Shown here: piece after piece, positions 19,955 through 29,377 of the stretch | Position numbering within the stretch: the stretch's first letter is position 1 | Layout of the letters: each line of letters starts with the position of its first letter | Source of the DNA: Actinomycetospora sp. NBRC 106375 | Lineage (GTDB): Bacteria; Actinomycetota; Actinomycetes; Mycobacteriales; Pseudonocardiaceae | NCBI RefSeq assembly: GCF_030269665.1 | Contig: NZ_BSTS01000001.1 | Coordinates: forward strand, 372,001-436,000 | Length of the DNA stretch: 64,000 nucleotides | Reading direction: 5' to 3' | Notes under the pieces: model-generated | The model's input: the letters and a program-made list of their open reading frames with translations, nothing else | Database searches by the model: none | Told to the model about the DNA's origin: nothing | Program-made: the position numbers and the translations under genes

Positions 19955-20764
19955 TCAGCGCGCGGGCTTGGGGCACGCCGGGTGCGACCCGGCCGTGACG
20001 AGCTGGCGCACCGCGGCCCGCGGGTCCTCCGCCGTCGCCATCGCCTCGCCGACCAGGACCGCGTCGGCGCCGTGGCCCGCGTAGGTCATGAGGTCGCCCG
20101 GACCACGCACTCCGGAGGCGGCCACGCGGATCACCTCGCCGGGCAGCCCGGCCGCGATCTGGCCGAAGACCCCGCGGTCGACGTCGAGGGTGTGGAGGTT
20201 GCGCGCGTTGACCCCGACGAGCTTGGCCCCGGCGCGCAGCGCCATGTCGGCCTCCTCCTCGTTGATCACCTCGACCAGCGCCGTCATGCCCAGCGACTCG
20301 ACCCGGTCGACGAGCGCGTCGAGGGCGTTCTGCTCGAGCACCGAGCACATGAGCAGCACGAGGTCCGCGCCGTGGGCGCGCGCCTCGTGCACCTGGTAGG
20401 TGCCGACGACGAAGTCCTTGCGCAGCACCGGCACGTCGACCGCCGCGCGCACCGCGTCGAGGTCGTCGAGGGAGCCTTCGAAGTACCGCCCCTCGGTGAG
20501 CACGCTGATGATCCGCGCGCCGCCGTCGACGTAGCGGCCGGCGAGCCACGCGGGATCGGGGATGTCGACCATGTGGCCCCGGGAGGGGCTGGCGCGCTTG
20601 ACCTCGGCGATGACACCGATGCCGGGACCCTGCAGGGCCGCCAGGGCGTCGCGTGCCGGCGGCGCGGCGGCCGCGCGGTCCTTGATGACGTCGAAGGGGA
20701 CGGCGGCTTCCCGGGCGGCGAGGTCGGCCCGGACCCCTTCGAGGATCTGCTCCAGGACGCTCAC
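19955..20764 (-). CDS. trpC: Indole-3-glycerol-phosphate synthase
   Basis: A 269-residue TIM barrel that closes the ring of CdRP to indole-3-glycerol phosphate. Key segments: [16 protein letters not shown] (catalytic Glu and Lys), [37 protein letters not shown], and [15 protein letters not shown] use the GTG at 20764 ([12 protein letters not shown]), which matches mycobacterial TrpC and has AAAGGGG upstream. An in-frame ATG at 20803, one base after the preceding stop and with its own GGGGGAG, would add 13 residues and cannot be excluded. Confidence 0.96.
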   Translation of the reverse strand: MSVLEQILEGVRADLAAREAAVPFDVIKDRAAAAPPARDALAALQGPGIGVIAEVKRASPSRGHMVDIPDPAWLAGRYVDGGARIISVLTEGRYFEGSLDDLDAVRAAVDVPVLRKDFVVGTYQVHEARAHGADLVLLMCSVLEQNALDALVDRVESLGMTALVEVINEEEADMALRAGAKLVGVNARNLHTLDVDRGVFGQIAAGLPGEVIRVAASGVRGPGDLMTYAGHGADAVLVGEAMATAEDPRAAVRQLVTAGSHPACPKPAR

Positions 20765-20804
20765 GCCGGGTCTGCCCCTTTCCCCCGTCCGAGTTCGTTC
20801 CATG

Positions 20805-21518
20805 TTAACCCGCTCCCCCTCGCGCGCCGCCCACCCCGTCGGGCGGTCCGGACCGTGGCCCCGACGACGGCTCGTCCTCCGGCGGGTGCTCGACGGGATC
20901 GCGCGTGGGGTCCTCACCCTCGTCCAGCGCCTCCCAGAAGGCGCGGTCGGGGTCGGCCGGCCGCGGACGGCGCCCGTCGGCGCCGGCGGCGCCCGGGGCG
21001 TCGTACCGGGCGCCCATCCGCGGCAGCACGGCCGCCCACCGGACCGCGAGCAGGCCCGCCGCCACCATGAGCAGGCCGCCGAGCACCCCCAGCAGCGGCC
21101 CCGCCACGAGGGCCTCGGGCGGCAGCGGGCGGTCGCCGGGACGCAACCCGTCGGGCAGGGCGCCCGCCGTGGGCGCCACCAGCCCGGTGGCGCCCCGCAG
21201 TACCGCCCACAGCCCCGCGACGGCGACGAGCGTGCCGACGACCCGGCGCCCCCAGCCGGCGGTGGCGACCAGGCCGCCGACCGCGGCCAGGCACAGCAGC
21301 GCCCACGGCACGAGGATCGGCTCCGCGGTCGCGCCGTCCGCCGTGGTGGTGCGCTGGCCCGTCACGCCCTCGACGACCTGGCTGACCCACGTCAGCCGCG
21401 AGGCCCCCCACAGCACGCCCGCCGCGACCACCAACAGCAGCGCCAGCAGCCCGAGCAGCCGACCCGGCGGGTGTGCGGGAGAGCGGCCGCCGGCGGGGCG
21501 GTGGGGCGCGGCGGTCAT
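20805..21518 (-). CDS. Trp biosynthesis-associated membrane protein (TIGR02234 type)
   Basis: A 237-residue protein with four predicted membrane helices: [56 protein letters not shown], and [21 protein letters not shown]. It ends in a soluble tail rich in D, E, P and R ([20 protein letters not shown]). A protein of this kind sits between trpE and trpC in most actinobacteria and has no proven function; transport or assembly of the pathway is only a guess. The ATG overlaps the trpE stop as ATGA. The TAA stop is followed within one base by an alternative trpC ATG. Confidence 0.9.
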   Translation of the reverse strand: MTAAPHRPAGGRSPAHPPGRLLGLLALLLVVAAGVLWGASRLTWVSQVVEGVTGQRTTTADGATAEPILVPWALLCLAAVGGLVATAGWGRRVVGTLVAVAGLWAVLRGATGLVAPTAGALPDGLRPGDRPLPPEALVAGPLLGVLGGLLMVAAGLLAVRWAAVLPRMGARYDAPGAAGADGRRPRPADPDRAFWEALDEGEDPTRDPVEHPPEDEPSSGPRSGPPDGVGGARGGAG

Positions 21519-23140
21519 CGCGCGGCCGGCTGGGGATCGGAGCGGTGCACGTGCTCGGCGGGGGCCGTCGTCGGCGTCGGCGTCGCGACCGTGCCGGCGG
21601 CCGCGACCGCGGCCAGCACGGCCCGGGCCTTGTTGACGCACTCGGCGTCCTCGGCCACCGGGTCGGAGTCGGCGACGATGCCGCCGCCGGCCTGCACGTA
21701 GGCGACGCCGTCGCGCAGGAGACCGGTGCGGATCGCGATGGCCGTGTCGGCGTCACCGGCGAAGTCGAGGTAGCCGACGATGCCGCCGTAGAGCCCGCGC
21801 CGCGTCGGCTCGAGCTCCTCGATGATCTCGAGCGCCTTCGGCTTCGGCGCGCCCGAGAGCGTGCCCGCCGGGAAGCAGGCCGCGACCGCGTCGAACGCCG
21901 TGCGCCCCGCCGCCAGCCGGCCGCTGACGGTGCTCACCAGGTGCATCACGTGGCTGTAGCGCTCGATCTCGAAGAACCGCCGCACCGTCACCGTGCCCGG
22001 CACGCAGACGCGCCCGAGGTCGTTGCGCCCCAGGTCGACGAGCATGAGGTGCTCGGCGCGCTCCTTCTCGTCGGCGAGGAGGTCCTTCGCGAGGAGGGTG
22101 TCCTCCTCCTCGTCGGCGCCCCGCCAGCGCGTGCCCGCGATCGGGTGGGTGGTCGCGACCCCGTCCCGGACCGTCACGAGCGCCTCCGGGCTCGACCCGA
22201 CGATCTCGAACGGCCGGCCCTCGGCGTCGGCGAGGCGCAGCAGGTACATGTACGGGCTGGGGTTGGTCATCCGCAGCACGCGGTAGACCTCCAGCGCGTC
22301 GGCCGCGGTCTCGGCCTCGAAGCGCTGCGACACGACGATCTGGAACGCGTCGCCGGCGCGGATGCGCTCCTTGGCGACCTCGATGGCCGCGTGGTGCTCC
22401 GCGGGCGACCGGCGCCGCCGCACGTCGCCCGGCCCGCCGGGCGTGCCGACCGTCGCCACCGTCGACGGCGCCGGCGCGGCGAGCTCGGCGGTCATCCGGT
22501 CGAGCCGGGCGAGCGCGTCGTCGTAGGCGACGTCGGCGCGCTCGGGGCTGTCGTCCCAGTTCACGGCGTTGGCGATGAGCGTGACCGTGCCCTCGTGGTG
22601 GTCGAGCGCGGCCACGTCGGTGGCGAGCAGCATGACCGTCTCGGGGATCCGCAGGTCGTCGGCGGCGTGCTCGGGCACGCGCTCGAGCCGGCGCACCGCG
22701 TCGTACCCGACGTAGCCCACCAGCCCGCCGGTCAGCGGCGGCAGCCCGGGCAGCGGGTCGGTGCGCAGGCGCTGCAGCGTCTCGCGCAGGACCGCCAGCG
22801 GGTCGTCCCACTCGTGCTCGTCGTCCGGCCCGCCGGGCAGCCCCACCGGCACCTGGCCCGTCCAGGTCGCCCGGCCGCCGGACTCGGTGAGCGTGGCCGC
22901 GCTGCGGGCGCCGACGAAGCTCCACCGCGACCACGACTCGCCGTGCGCCGCCGACTCCAGCAGGAACGTGCCCGGCCGCTGCCCCGCGAGCTTGCGGTAG
23001 AGCCCCACCGGCGTCTCGCCGTCGGCCAGCAGCCGCCGCGTCACCGGGATGACCCGGTGGTGCGCCGCGAGCGCGTGGAACCCCGCGCGATCGGGCACCA
23101 CCTCGCCGAGCGGGGCGGAGGCGTGGCTGGATCCGGACAC
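21515..23140 (-). CDS. trpE: Anthranilate synthase component I
   Basis: A 541-residue chorismate-utilising enzyme. It aminates chorismate to anthranilate together with a TrpG/PabA amidotransferase that is not in this window. The N-terminal half has the tryptophan feedback element [16 protein letters not shown]; the C-terminal catalytic part has SPSPEALV-like [45 protein letters not shown], and [11 protein letters not shown]-like [13 protein letters not shown]. The start is the GTG at 23140, with a CAGAAT box six bases upstream and no ribosome site. The trp order is trpE, membrane protein, trpC, trpB, trpA; trpD is elsewhere. Confidence 0.96.
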   Translation of the reverse strand: MSGSSHASAPLGEVVPDRAGFHALAAHHRVIPVTRRLLADGETPVGLYRKLAGQRPGTFLLESAAHGESWSRWSFVGARSAATLTESGGRATWTGQVPVGLPGGPDDEHEWDDPLAVLRETLQRLRTDPLPGLPPLTGGLVGYVGYDAVRRLERVPEHAADDLRIPETVMLLATDVAALDHHEGTVTLIANAVNWDDSPERADVAYDDALARLDRMTAELAAPAPSTVATVGTPGGPGDVRRRRSPAEHHAAIEVAKERIRAGDAFQIVVSQRFEAETAADALEVYRVLRMTNPSPYMYLLRLADAEGRPFEIVGSSPEALVTVRDGVATTHPIAGTRWRGADEEEDTLLAKDLLADEKERAEHLMLVDLGRNDLGRVCVPGTVTVRRFFEIERYSHVMHLVSTVSGRLAAGRTAFDAVAACFPAGTLSGAPKPKALEIIEELEPTRRGLYGGIVGYLDFAGDADTAIAIRTGLLRDGVAYVQAGGGIVADSDPVAEDAECVNKARAVLAAVAAAGTVATPTPTTAPAEHVHRSDPQPAAR

Positions 23141-23146
23141 GGACCC

Positions 23147-23152
23147 ATTCTG
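23147..23152 (-). promoter_or_regulatory. -10 box of a probable leaderless trpE transcript
   Basis: CAGAAT on the minus strand, followed by six bases and the GTG of trpE. A leaderless trpE message leaves no room for a leader-peptide attenuator. Control, if any, would be by repressor or by the enzyme's feedback site. Confidence 0.4.
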
Positions 23153-23190
23153 GCCCCCGCCCCCGACAGCCTCCGTCGCCCGGGGTGGCG

Positions 23191-24201
23191 TCAACCACGC
23201 TCCGGTGCGGGCTCGGCCGGGATGGTCGGGCCGGCCGGCTCGCCCGCGGGCTCCGGCGCCGCGCGCGTCCGGGCGGCCACCGCGACGGCGCCGAGGACGA
23301 CCGCGCAGCCGACCAGCTGGAGCACGCCGGGCACCTCGCCGAGCACCAGCGCGCCGAGCAGCACCGCGCCCACCGGCTGGAGCAGCAGGATCGAGGCGCC
23401 GGTGGAGGACGCGAGCCGCGGCAGCGCCGAGGCGATCAGCACCCAGCCGATCACCTGCCCGACGACCGCGAGCGTGATCAGCCAGCCCAGCGCGGGCCAG
23501 CCGGGCGCGAGGTCGACGCCCTGCCAGAACGAGCCGACGACGAAGGACGTCGCCGCCGCGCCGACGGTGGCGATCGCGACGGGCGTGAACCGCTGCCCGG
23601 GACCGGCCCCGAGCCGCACGAAGAGCAGGTAGCCCGCGTACGCGACCGCGGCGATCAACGCCGTCACCGTCCCGCGCACCGGGGCGGGCGCCGTGACGGC
23701 GTCGGTGCCGCCGACCAGCCCGCCCGCCAGCGCGACACCGACCAGCATCACCGGCACCGCGAGCACGAACGTCCGCCGCACCCGCTCGCCGAGCACCAGG
23801 AACGCCAGCAGCGGCAGGATCACGACCTGGGCGTTGACCACGACCGTCGACACCCCGGCGCCGACCGCCCGGACCGACTCCGCCCACAGCGTCATGTCGA
23901 GCCCGAGCAGCGCGCCGCCCACGAGGAGCACGACCGGGCGGTTGCCGGCGGAGGCTGCGACGCGGCGCCGGCGGCGCCACTCGAGCAGCGCCAGCGGCAC
24001 GAGCAGCGGCAGCGCCAGCGCGCAACGGAAGAACGTGGCGGTCCCCGGGCTCACGTCCGCGAGCGCGATGAAGATCGGCGAGAACGCGATGCAGAGGCTG
24101 CCCGCGACGGCGACGAGGCGCGGGTCGAGACGGGAGCGGTCGGTGGACCCGGTCGGGCCGGGCGCCGGAGCGCGGCGGTCGAGGGAGCGCGTCACGCCCA
24201 T
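23191..24201 (-). CDS. EamA/DMT-superfamily transporter
   Basis: A 336-residue, ten-helix drug/metabolite transporter made of two EamA repeats (first with [18 protein letters not shown] and [18 protein letters not shown], second with [16 protein letters not shown] and [21 protein letters not shown]). Members export amino acids, purines or other small metabolites. I start at the ATG at 24201; a TTG at 24225 is the only longer option and would place the palindrome inside the coding region. It is divergent from a LysR regulator with a palindromic site between them, and is probably controlled by it. The gap to trpE is 50 bases. Confidence 0.88.
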   Translation of the reverse strand: MGVTRSLDRRAPAPGPTGSTDRSRLDPRLVAVAGSLCIAFSPIFIALADVSPGTATFFRCALALPLLVPLALLEWRRRRRVAASAGNRPVVLLVGGALLGLDMTLWAESVRAVGAGVSTVVVNAQVVILPLLAFLVLGERVRRTFVLAVPVMLVGVALAGGLVGGTDAVTAPAPVRGTVTALIAAVAYAGYLLFVRLGAGPGQRFTPVAIATVGAAATSFVVGSFWQGVDLAPGWPALGWLITLAVVGQVIGWVLIASALPRLASSTGASILLLQPVGAVLLGALVLGEVPGVLQLVGCAVVLGAVAVAARTRAAPEPAGEPAGPTIPAEPAPERG

Positions 24202-24204
24202 GAT

Positions 24205-24219
24205 GTTGCGTTCCGCAAC
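24205..24219. promoter_or_regulatory. Palindromic operator between EamA exporter and LysR regulator
   Basis: GTTGCG ttc CGCAAC is a perfect 6-3-6 inverted repeat. It contains the T-N11-A core (T at 24206, A at 24218) expected for LysR-type regulators. It ends four bases before the exporter ATG and lies 50 bases upstream of the LysR start. Confidence 0.65.
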
Positions 24220-24256
24220 CGTCAAGGACCAGCGATCATTTCTGCGCTCGACCCGT

Positions 24257-24262
24257 TACATT
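24257..24262 (+). promoter_or_regulatory. -10 box of a probable leaderless LysR-gene transcript
   Basis: TACATT followed by seven bases and the GTG at 24270, with no ribosome site between. The start of transcription would coincide with the start codon. Confidence 0.5.
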
Positions 24263-24269
24263 CCCTACC

Positions 24270-25262
24270 GTGTTCGCGCTGGATCACCTCCGCGCCCTCG
24301 ACGCGCTCGCCGCGCAGGGCTCGGTGGCCGGCGCGGCCACGTCGCTGCACCTCACGCCGTCCGCGGTGTCCCAGCAGCTGGCCAAGCTCGAGCGCGAGGC
24401 CGGGGCGCCGCTCACCGAGCCGGCCGGGCGCGGCCTGCGCCTGACCCCGGCCGGGCGGATGCTCGCCGAGCACGCGACGCAGATCCTCGCCCGTGTCGCG
24501 GCGGCGCGGCTCGACCTCGACCGTCTGCGCGACGAGGTGGTGGGCGAGCTGCGGATCGGCGCGATCCCGACCTCCGTGCACGCGCTCGCGCCCACCACCT
24601 TGGCCCGCCTGCGCACCGCGCACCCCGACCTGCGGGTCGCGCTCGCCGACGGGGAGGCCGAGGAGACCCTCCCGGCGGTCCTCGCCGGCGACCTGGACCT
24701 CGCGGTGGTCGAGAACTGGGAGGGCTCCCCCGCCCCCATCCCGCCCGGCACCTCACGGGCGCGGCTCTGCGAGGACGTCATCGACCTCCTGCTGCCCGCG
24801 CACCACCGCCTCGCCGGTCCCGGTCCGGTCGACCTCGCCGCGGTGGACGACCTCGACTGGGTCGCCGACGGCAGGGAGAACCGCGCGGGGGTGTGGCTCG
24901 TGCAGACGCTGCGCGGCCTCGGCCTCGAACCGCGCGTGACGTGCCAGGTGCGGGGCTTCGGGATGCACGTCGAGCTCGTCGCGGGGGTGGGGGTCGCGGC
25001 GCTGGTCCCGCGCCTGGCCCGTCCCCCGCTGCCGCCGGGCGTGGTCGCCGCGACGACCGTCCCGGCGATGCGCCGCAGCATCGACGCCGTGTGGCGCACC
25101 GACCGCGGGACGGCGGCGGTACGTGCCGCGGTCGAGGAGTTCACCGCCGTCGCCGCCGAGCGCGACGCGGGTCCGGCGGCTCCGGCGGGTCCGGCGGGTC
25201 CGGCGGGTCCGGCGGCTCAGGCCTCGGGCGCGAGCAGCTGGTCGGCGTCGAAGCAGGTGTGA
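24270..25262 (+). CDS. LysR-family transcriptional regulator
   Basis: A 330-residue regulator. The N-terminal winged helix is clear: [39 protein letters not shown], here split by eye into turn and recognition helix, with [16 protein letters not shown] in the wing. A periplasmic-binding-like effector domain follows. From about residue 296 the C-terminus degenerates into a run of Pro-Ala-Gly units coded by a 9-base tandem repeat. The frame then runs 46 bases into the convergent hisI gene before stopping. The natural C-terminus was probably shorter. It most likely controls the divergent EamA exporter and itself. Confidence 0.88.
   Translation: MFALDHLRALDALAAQGSVAGAATSLHLTPSAVSQQLAKLEREAGAPLTEPAGRGLRLTPAGRMLAEHATQILARVAAARLDLDRLRDEVVGELRIGAIPTSVHALAPTTLARLRTAHPDLRVALADGEAEETLPAVLAGDLDLAVVENWEGSPAPIPPGTSRARLCEDVIDLLLPAHHRLAGPGPVDLAAVDDLDWVADGRENRAGVWLVQTLRGLGLEPRVTCQVRGFGMHVELVAGVGVAALVPRLARPPLPPGVVAATTVPAMRRSIDAVWRTDRGTAAVRAAVEEFTAVAAERDAGPAAPAGPAGPAGPAAQASGASSWSASKQV
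25173..25216. repeat. GGTCCGGCG tandem repeat at the LysR 3' end
   Basis: Three perfect head-to-tail copies of GGTCCGGCG with degenerate flanking copies (GGTCCGGCGGCTCCGGCG). It encodes a Pro-Ala-Gly run in the regulator and stops exactly at the convergent hisI stop codon. Confidence 0.75.
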
Positions 25263-25570
25263 TCGCCGGTGTGGCAGGCCGCGCCGGACTGGTCGACGAG
25301 CACCAGCACGGTGTCGCCGTCACAGTCGAGGCGCACCTCGACGACCTTCTGGACGTGTCCGGAGGTCGCGCCCTTGACCCAGAGCTCGTCGCGCGAGCGG
25401 GACCAGTAGGTGCCCTCGCGGGTGGCGAGCGTGCGGGCCAGGGCCTCGTCGTTCATCCACGCGACCATGAGGACCTCGCGGGTGTCGTACTGCTGCGCCA
25501 CCGCGCACACCAGGCCGTCGGGGGTGCGCTTGAGCCGCGACGCCACCGCCGCGTCGAGCGTGAAGGTCAT
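25217..25570 (-). CDS. hisI: Phosphoribosyl-AMP cyclohydrolase
   Basis: A 117-residue zinc enzyme for the third step of histidine synthesis; it lacks the HisE pyrophosphohydrolase domain. Conserved: [30 protein letters not shown], the Zn and Mg ligands in [16 protein letters not shown], and [10 protein letters not shown]. The ATG overlaps the hisF stop as ATGA. The 3' end overlaps the convergent LysR gene by 46 bases. Confidence 0.96.
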   Translation of the reverse strand: MTFTLDAAVASRLKRTPDGLVCAVAQQYDTREVLMVAWMNDEALARTLATREGTYWSRSRDELWVKGATSGHVQKVVEVRLDCDGDTVLVLVDQSGAACHTGDHTCFDADQLLAPEA

Positions 25571-26340
25571 CGGACCTCCACCCCGTCGGCCCGCAGCGCG
25601 TCCTTGACCTCACCGATCCGCATGATCCCGAAGTGGAACACGCTCGCCGCGAGCACCGCGTCCGCCCCCGCCGCCACGGCCGGGGGGAAGTGGTCGACCT
25701 CGCCCGCGCCGCCGCTGGCGATCACCGGGACGTCGACCAGCGCGCGCACCTTCGTGATCATCTCGAGGTCGAAGCCGGCCTTGGTGCCGTCGGCGTCCAT
25801 GGAGTTCAGCAGGATCTCGCCGACGCCCAGCTCCTGGCCGCGCTGGGCCCACTCGAGCGCGTCGATGCCGGTGCCGCGGCGCCCGCCGTGGGTGGTGACC
25901 TCGAACCCGGACGGCGTCGGCTGTCCGTCGGCGGGCACGCGCCGGGCGTCGACCGACAGGACGATGCACTGCGACCCGTACCGCCGGCTGGCCTCGCCGA
26001 GGAACTCCGGGCGGGCGATCGCGGCGGTGTTGATGCCGACCTTGTCCGCACCCGCGCGCAGCAGCCGGTCGATGTCGTCGTTGGTGCGCACGCCGCCGCC
26101 GACCGTCAGCGGGATGAACACCTGCTCGGCGGTGCGGCGCACGACGTCGTAGGTGGTCTCGCGCTCGCCGGACGAGGCGCTGACGTCGAGGAACGTCAGC
26201 TCGTCGGCGCCCTCGGCGTCGTAGAGCCGCGCCATCTCGACGGGGTCGCCGGCGTCGCGCAGGTCGACGAAGTTGACGCCCTTGACCACCCTGCCGGCGT
26301 CGACGTCCAGACAGGGGATCACGCGCACCGCGACACCCAT
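25567..26340 (-). CDS. hisF: Imidazole glycerol phosphate synthase, cyclase subunit
   Basis: A 257-residue TIM barrel. With HisH it makes imidazole glycerol phosphate and AICAR from PRFAR and glutamine-derived ammonia. The catalytic Asp lies in [18 protein letters not shown], and [14 protein letters not shown] carries the second. [11 protein letters not shown] and [13 protein letters not shown] bind the phosphates. The transcript may be leaderless: a TAGGCT box ends seven bases before the ATG. hisF and hisI may therefore form their own unit beyond the palindromic repeat that follows hisA. Confidence 0.97.
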   Translation of the reverse strand: MGVAVRVIPCLDVDAGRVVKGVNFVDLRDAGDPVEMARLYDAEGADELTFLDVSASSGERETTYDVVRRTAEQVFIPLTVGGGVRTNDDIDRLLRAGADKVGINTAAIARPEFLGEASRRYGSQCIVLSVDARRVPADGQPTPSGFEVTTHGGRRGTGIDALEWAQRGQELGVGEILLNSMDADGTKAGFDLEMITKVRALVDVPVIASGGAGEVDHFPPAVAAGADAVLAASVFHFGIMRIGEVKDALRADGVEVR

Positions 26341-26347
26341 ACCGATC

Positions 26348-26353
26348 AGCCTA
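26348..26353 (-). promoter_or_regulatory. -10 box of a probable leaderless hisF-hisI transcript
   Basis: TAGGCT on the minus strand, then seven bases, then the hisF ATG. It lies just past the palindromic repeat at the hisA stop, which fits a new transcription unit after a terminator. Confidence 0.5.
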
Positions 26354-26388
26354 ACCGCGCGAGGGAGGCGCGAAGACCGCCGGCCTCC

Positions 26389-26428
26389 GTGAGCAGTCGG
26401 CCCCCCTATCGGGGCGCCAACTGCTCAC
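26389..26428. repeat. Dispersed palindromic repeat, copy 1 (hisA 3' end)
   Basis: Right arm GGGGCGCCAACTGCTCAC at 26411-26428 and left arm GTGAGCAGTCGGCCCCCC at 26389-26406, with 16 of 18 positions able to pair. The right arm is identical to that of the copy at 62182-62222. The hisA TGA stop (26425-26427) lies inside the right arm. The hairpin can terminate hisA transcription. Confidence 0.8.
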
Positions 26429-27159
26429 GTACGGGTCGCGGCGAGGGCGTCGGCGAGGGTGAAGTTGCCCGCGTAGAGGGCCTTGCCGACGATCGCGCCC
26501 TCGACGCCCCGCGGCGCCAGGTCGGCGAGCACCCGCAGGTCGTCGAGCGACGAGACCCCGCCCGAGGCCACCACGGGCCGGTCGGTGCGGGCGCAGACGG
26601 CCTCGAGGAGCTCGGTGTTCGGGCCGGTCAGCGTCCCGTCACGGCCGACGTCGGTGACGACGTAGCGCGCGCAGCCCTCGGCGTCGAGACGGGCGAGCAC
26701 GCTCCAGAGGTCGCCGCCGTCGGACACCCATCCGCGCGCGGCGAGACGGTGGCGCCCCTCGGAGATCTTCACGTCGAGCCCGACGGCCACCCGGTCGCCG
26801 AACTCGGCGATCGCCGACGCGCACCACGCCGGGTCCTCGAGCGCGGCGGTGCCGATGTTCACCCGCGCGCAGCCGGTGTCGAGCGCCCGGCGCAGGGAGG
26901 CGTCGTCGCGGATGCCGCCGGACAGCTCGACCTTGATGTCGATCTTCTCGACGACGGACGCGAGCAGCGGCGCGTTGGAACCCCGGCCGAACGCCGCGTC
27001 GAGGTCGACCAGGTGCAGCCACTCCGCGCCGCCCGCGGCCCAGGTCTCGGCGGCCTCGAGGGGATCGCCGTAGCCGGTCTCGCTGCCGGCACGGCCCTGG
27101 ACGAGACGGACCGCCTGGCCGTCCACGACGTCCACGGCGGGGAGCAGGTCGATGGTCAC
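26425..27159 (-). CDS. hisA: Phosphoribosyl isomerase A (HisA/PriA)
   Basis: A 244-residue TIM barrel. In actinobacteria this enzyme isomerises both ProFAR in histidine synthesis and PRA in tryptophan synthesis (PriA). That fits the absence of trpF beside the trp genes here. Seen: [63 protein letters not shown], and [13 protein letters not shown]. The GTG start overlaps the stop of an ECF sigma gene as GTGA, so its translation is coupled to a stress regulator. Its own stop lies in a palindromic repeat. Confidence 0.97.
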   Translation of the reverse strand: MTIDLLPAVDVVDGQAVRLVQGRAGSETGYGDPLEAAETWAAGGAEWLHLVDLDAAFGRGSNAPLLASVVEKIDIKVELSGGIRDDASLRRALDTGCARVNIGTAALEDPAWCASAIAEFGDRVAVGLDVKISEGRHRLAARGWVSDGGDLWSVLARLDAEGCARYVVTDVGRDGTLTGPNTELLEAVCARTDRPVVASGGVSSLDDLRVLADLAPRGVEGAIVGKALYAGNFTLADALAATRT

Positions 27160-28436
27160 GGGGCGCGATCGTAGCCAGCGGGCTCCCGCGCCCCGATCAG
27201 GTCCGCCCGCCGCCGGGCGAGCAGCTCCCGCTCGGCGACGGTGCGCACCAGCTCGAGGGCGCGGTCCAGCTCGCCGACGGCCTCGTCGACGCGGCCGAGC
27301 GTGACGAGCATGTCGGCGCGGACGGCCGGGAGCAGGTGGTAGCCGGCCATCACCGGTTCCGCGCGCAGCGGCTCGAGGACCGCGAGCCCGGCCTCGGGCC
27401 CCTCGGCGCGCGACACCGCCACCGCACGGTTCAGCTCGATCACCGGCGACGGGGTCAGCGCGGCGAGCTCGGCGTAGGTCGCGGCGATCGCCGCCCAGTC
27501 GGTGTCGGCGGTGGACCGCGCCCGGGCGTGGCAGGCGGCGATGGCGGCCTGCAGCGTGTACCGCCCGCGGGGCCCGCCCTGCTCGGCCCGCGCGAGCGCG
27601 GCGAGCCCGCGCTGCAGCAGGACGCGGTCCCACAGGGCCCGGTCCTGGTCGCCGAGCAGCACGGGCTCCCCCGACGGCCCGATCCGCGCCCGCAGCCGCG
27701 AGCCCTGCAGCTCCATGAGGGCGACGAGGCCGTGCACCTCGGGCTCGTCGGGGCAGAGCGCGGCGAGGACGCGCCCGAGCCGCATCGCCTCGACACACAG
27801 CGTCGGGCGGGTCCAGTCGACGCCGGTGGTGGCCGCGTAGCCCTCGTTGAACACGAGGTAGACCACCTCGAGGACCGCGCCGACCCGCGCGGTGAGCTCC
27901 TCGCCGACCGGGACGACCAGCGCCTCGGGGCCGACACCGGCCAGGCGCTTCTTCGCGCGGGAGATCCGCTGGCCGATCGTCGGCGACGGCACGAGGAACG
28001 CGTGGGCGATCTCGTCGGTGGTCAGTCCGCCGAACAGCCGCAGGGTCAGCGCGACCCGGGACTCGCGGGCGACCGCCGGGTGGCACGTGGCGAACAGCAG
28101 CGCGAGGACGTCGTCGCCCACTACCGCCGCCCCGTCGCCGACCGTCTCGTCGGCCGCCGGAGCCACCCTCGCGTCGTCGAGCATCTCCGTCTTGCGCGCG
28201 AGGTTCTGCTCCCGGCGGATGGCGTCGATCGCCCGGCGCCGCGCCGTCGCCGACAGCCACGCCGCCGGGTTGTCCGGCACGCCCTCGCGGGGCCACTGCT
28301 CCATCGCCGCGACGAGCGCGTCGTGGGCGAGCTCCTCGGCCCGGCCCACGTCCCGCACCACGCGCGCGACGCCGGCCACGATCCGGGCGGACTCCATCCG
28401 CCAGACCGTCTCGAGGACGGCGTAGGGATCGGTCAC
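27156..28436 (-). CDS. ECF42-group RNA polymerase sigma factor with TPR-like C-terminal extension
   Basis: A 426-residue protein. Region 2 ([20 protein letters not shown] and [21 protein letters not shown]) and region 4 ([20 protein letters not shown], then [13 protein letters not shown]) make up the sigma part. About 230 residues follow with tetratricopeptide-like helices ([41 protein letters not shown]). This architecture plus the two DGPF-motif genes directly upstream defines group ECF42, which has no anti-sigma factor and is thought to be regulated through its extension. The GTG start overlaps the DGPF gene stop and its own stop overlaps the hisA start. Confidence 0.93.
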   Translation of the reverse strand: MTDPYAVLETVWRMESARIVAGVARVVRDVGRAEELAHDALVAAMEQWPREGVPDNPAAWLSATARRRAIDAIRREQNLARKTEMLDDARVAPAADETVGDGAAVVGDDVLALLFATCHPAVARESRVALTLRLFGGLTTDEIAHAFLVPSPTIGQRISRAKKRLAGVGPEALVVPVGEELTARVGAVLEVVYLVFNEGYAATTGVDWTRPTLCVEAMRLGRVLAALCPDEPEVHGLVALMELQGSRLRARIGPSGEPVLLGDQDRALWDRVLLQRGLAALARAEQGGPRGRYTLQAAIAACHARARSTADTDWAAIAATYAELAALTPSPVIELNRAVAVSRAEGPEAGLAVLEPLRAEPVMAGYHLLPAVRADMLVTLGRVDEAVGELDRALELVRTVAERELLARRRADLIGAREPAGYDRAP

Positions 28437-28855
28437 CGCTGCTGGTGCGCGGCTCGCGCGCGCAGCTCCTCCTCGGCCTCGAGCACCTCGGGCGGGGCGA
28501 TGCCCTCGAAGTCCTCGGCCTCGGTCACGCGGCGCACCTCGATGCGCTCCCCGTCGCGGAACGGCGCCCGGCGCGCCCACGAGACGGCGTCGGCGAGGGA
28601 GTCGACCTGGAGGATCCAGAACCCGCCGACGAGCTCCTTGGCCTCGGCGAACGGGCCGTCGGTGACGGTCGGCTCCTCGCCGTCGAACGCGACGAGTGCA
28701 CCCTTGGCGCTGGGCAGCAGGCCCTCGCCGGCGAGCAGCACCTCGGCGTCGACCATCGCGGTGTTGAACGTCGCCATCTCCTCGAAGAGGGCGGGGTCGG
28801 GCGGCGTGGCCATCTGGGCGGCCTCGTCGTACTTGAGCAGCAGCATGAAGCGCAC
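28433..28855 (-). CDS. DGPF/YCII-related protein 1
   Basis: A 140-residue YCII-fold protein with the name-giving [20 protein letters not shown] motif and an N-terminal [13 protein letters not shown] strand. DGPF proteins are the constant partners of ECF42 sigma factors, and their activity is unknown. GTG start with a GAGGAG ribosome site; the stop overlaps the sigma start. It is a paralogue of the next gene upstream, sharing length, motif and C-terminal [13 protein letters not shown]. Confidence 0.92.
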   Translation of the reverse strand: MRFMLLLKYDEAAQMATPPDPALFEEMATFNTAMVDAEVLLAGEGLLPSAKGALVAFDGEEPTVTDGPFAEAKELVGGFWILQVDSLADAVSWARRAPFRDGERIEVRRVTEAEDFEGIAPPEVLEAEEELRARAAHQQR

Positions 28856-28886
28856 GGGGATCTCCTCGGGAACGACGGGTGACGGG

Positions 28887-29321
28887 TCAGGCCTGGTCGC
28901 GCTCGGCGATCCGCCGGCGCAGGGTGGCCTCGGCGTCGAGCACCTCGGCCGCGGCGACGTCCTCGAACTCGCTCATCTCGGCGATGCGGCGCACCGAGAG
29001 GCGCACGCCCGGGCCGATCGGGCAGCGCTTCGCCCACTGCACGGCCTCCTCGCGGGAGCCGACCTCGAGGATCCAGAACCCGGCGACGAGCTCCTTGGCC
29101 TCGGCGAACGGGCCGTCGGTGACGCTCGCGGTCTCGCCGTCGTGGGTGACGGCGAAGCCCTCGGCACTCGGGGCGAGACCCTCGACCGCCAGCAGCACGC
29201 CGGCCTCCACGAGGTCGTGGTTGTACCGGCCCATGGCCTCGAAGGTGTCCTCCGGGCGCGGCGCGTCGGCCTCGCCGACGGCCATCGACTCCGGGGCCTC
29301 CATGATCAGCATGTAGCGCAC
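28887..29321 (-). CDS. DGPF/YCII-related protein 2
   Basis: A 144-residue paralogue of the neighbouring DGPF protein: RYMLIMEAPESMAVGE at the start, [20 protein letters not shown] in the middle, and a final helix with AEVLDAEATLRRRI. It is the first gene of the ECF42 module. GTG start, GAGGAG ribosome site seven bases before it, and an ECF42-like promoter about 60 bases upstream. The function of the family is not known. Confidence 0.92.
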   Translation of the reverse strand: MRYMLIMEAPESMAVGEADAPRPEDTFEAMGRYNHDLVEAGVLLAVEGLAPSAEGFAVTHDGETASVTDGPFAEAKELVAGFWILEVGSREEAVQWAKRCPIGPGVRLSVRRIAEMSEFEDVAAAEVLDAEATLRRRIAERDQA

Positions 29322-29377
29322 GGCGCTGCTCCTCGCGGGGTCGTCGGCGAGGCCCTCCCCCGCCGCTCACCCCGTGC

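Noticed and set aside
23141-23190. Trp leader peptide or attenuator before trpE
   Set aside because: No short frame with tandem Trp codons and no competing hairpins; only 50 bases separate the exporter stop from trpE.
25173-25216. Possible CRISPR-like repeat array
   Set aside because: The units are 9 bases, contiguous and in a coding frame; there are no spacers.
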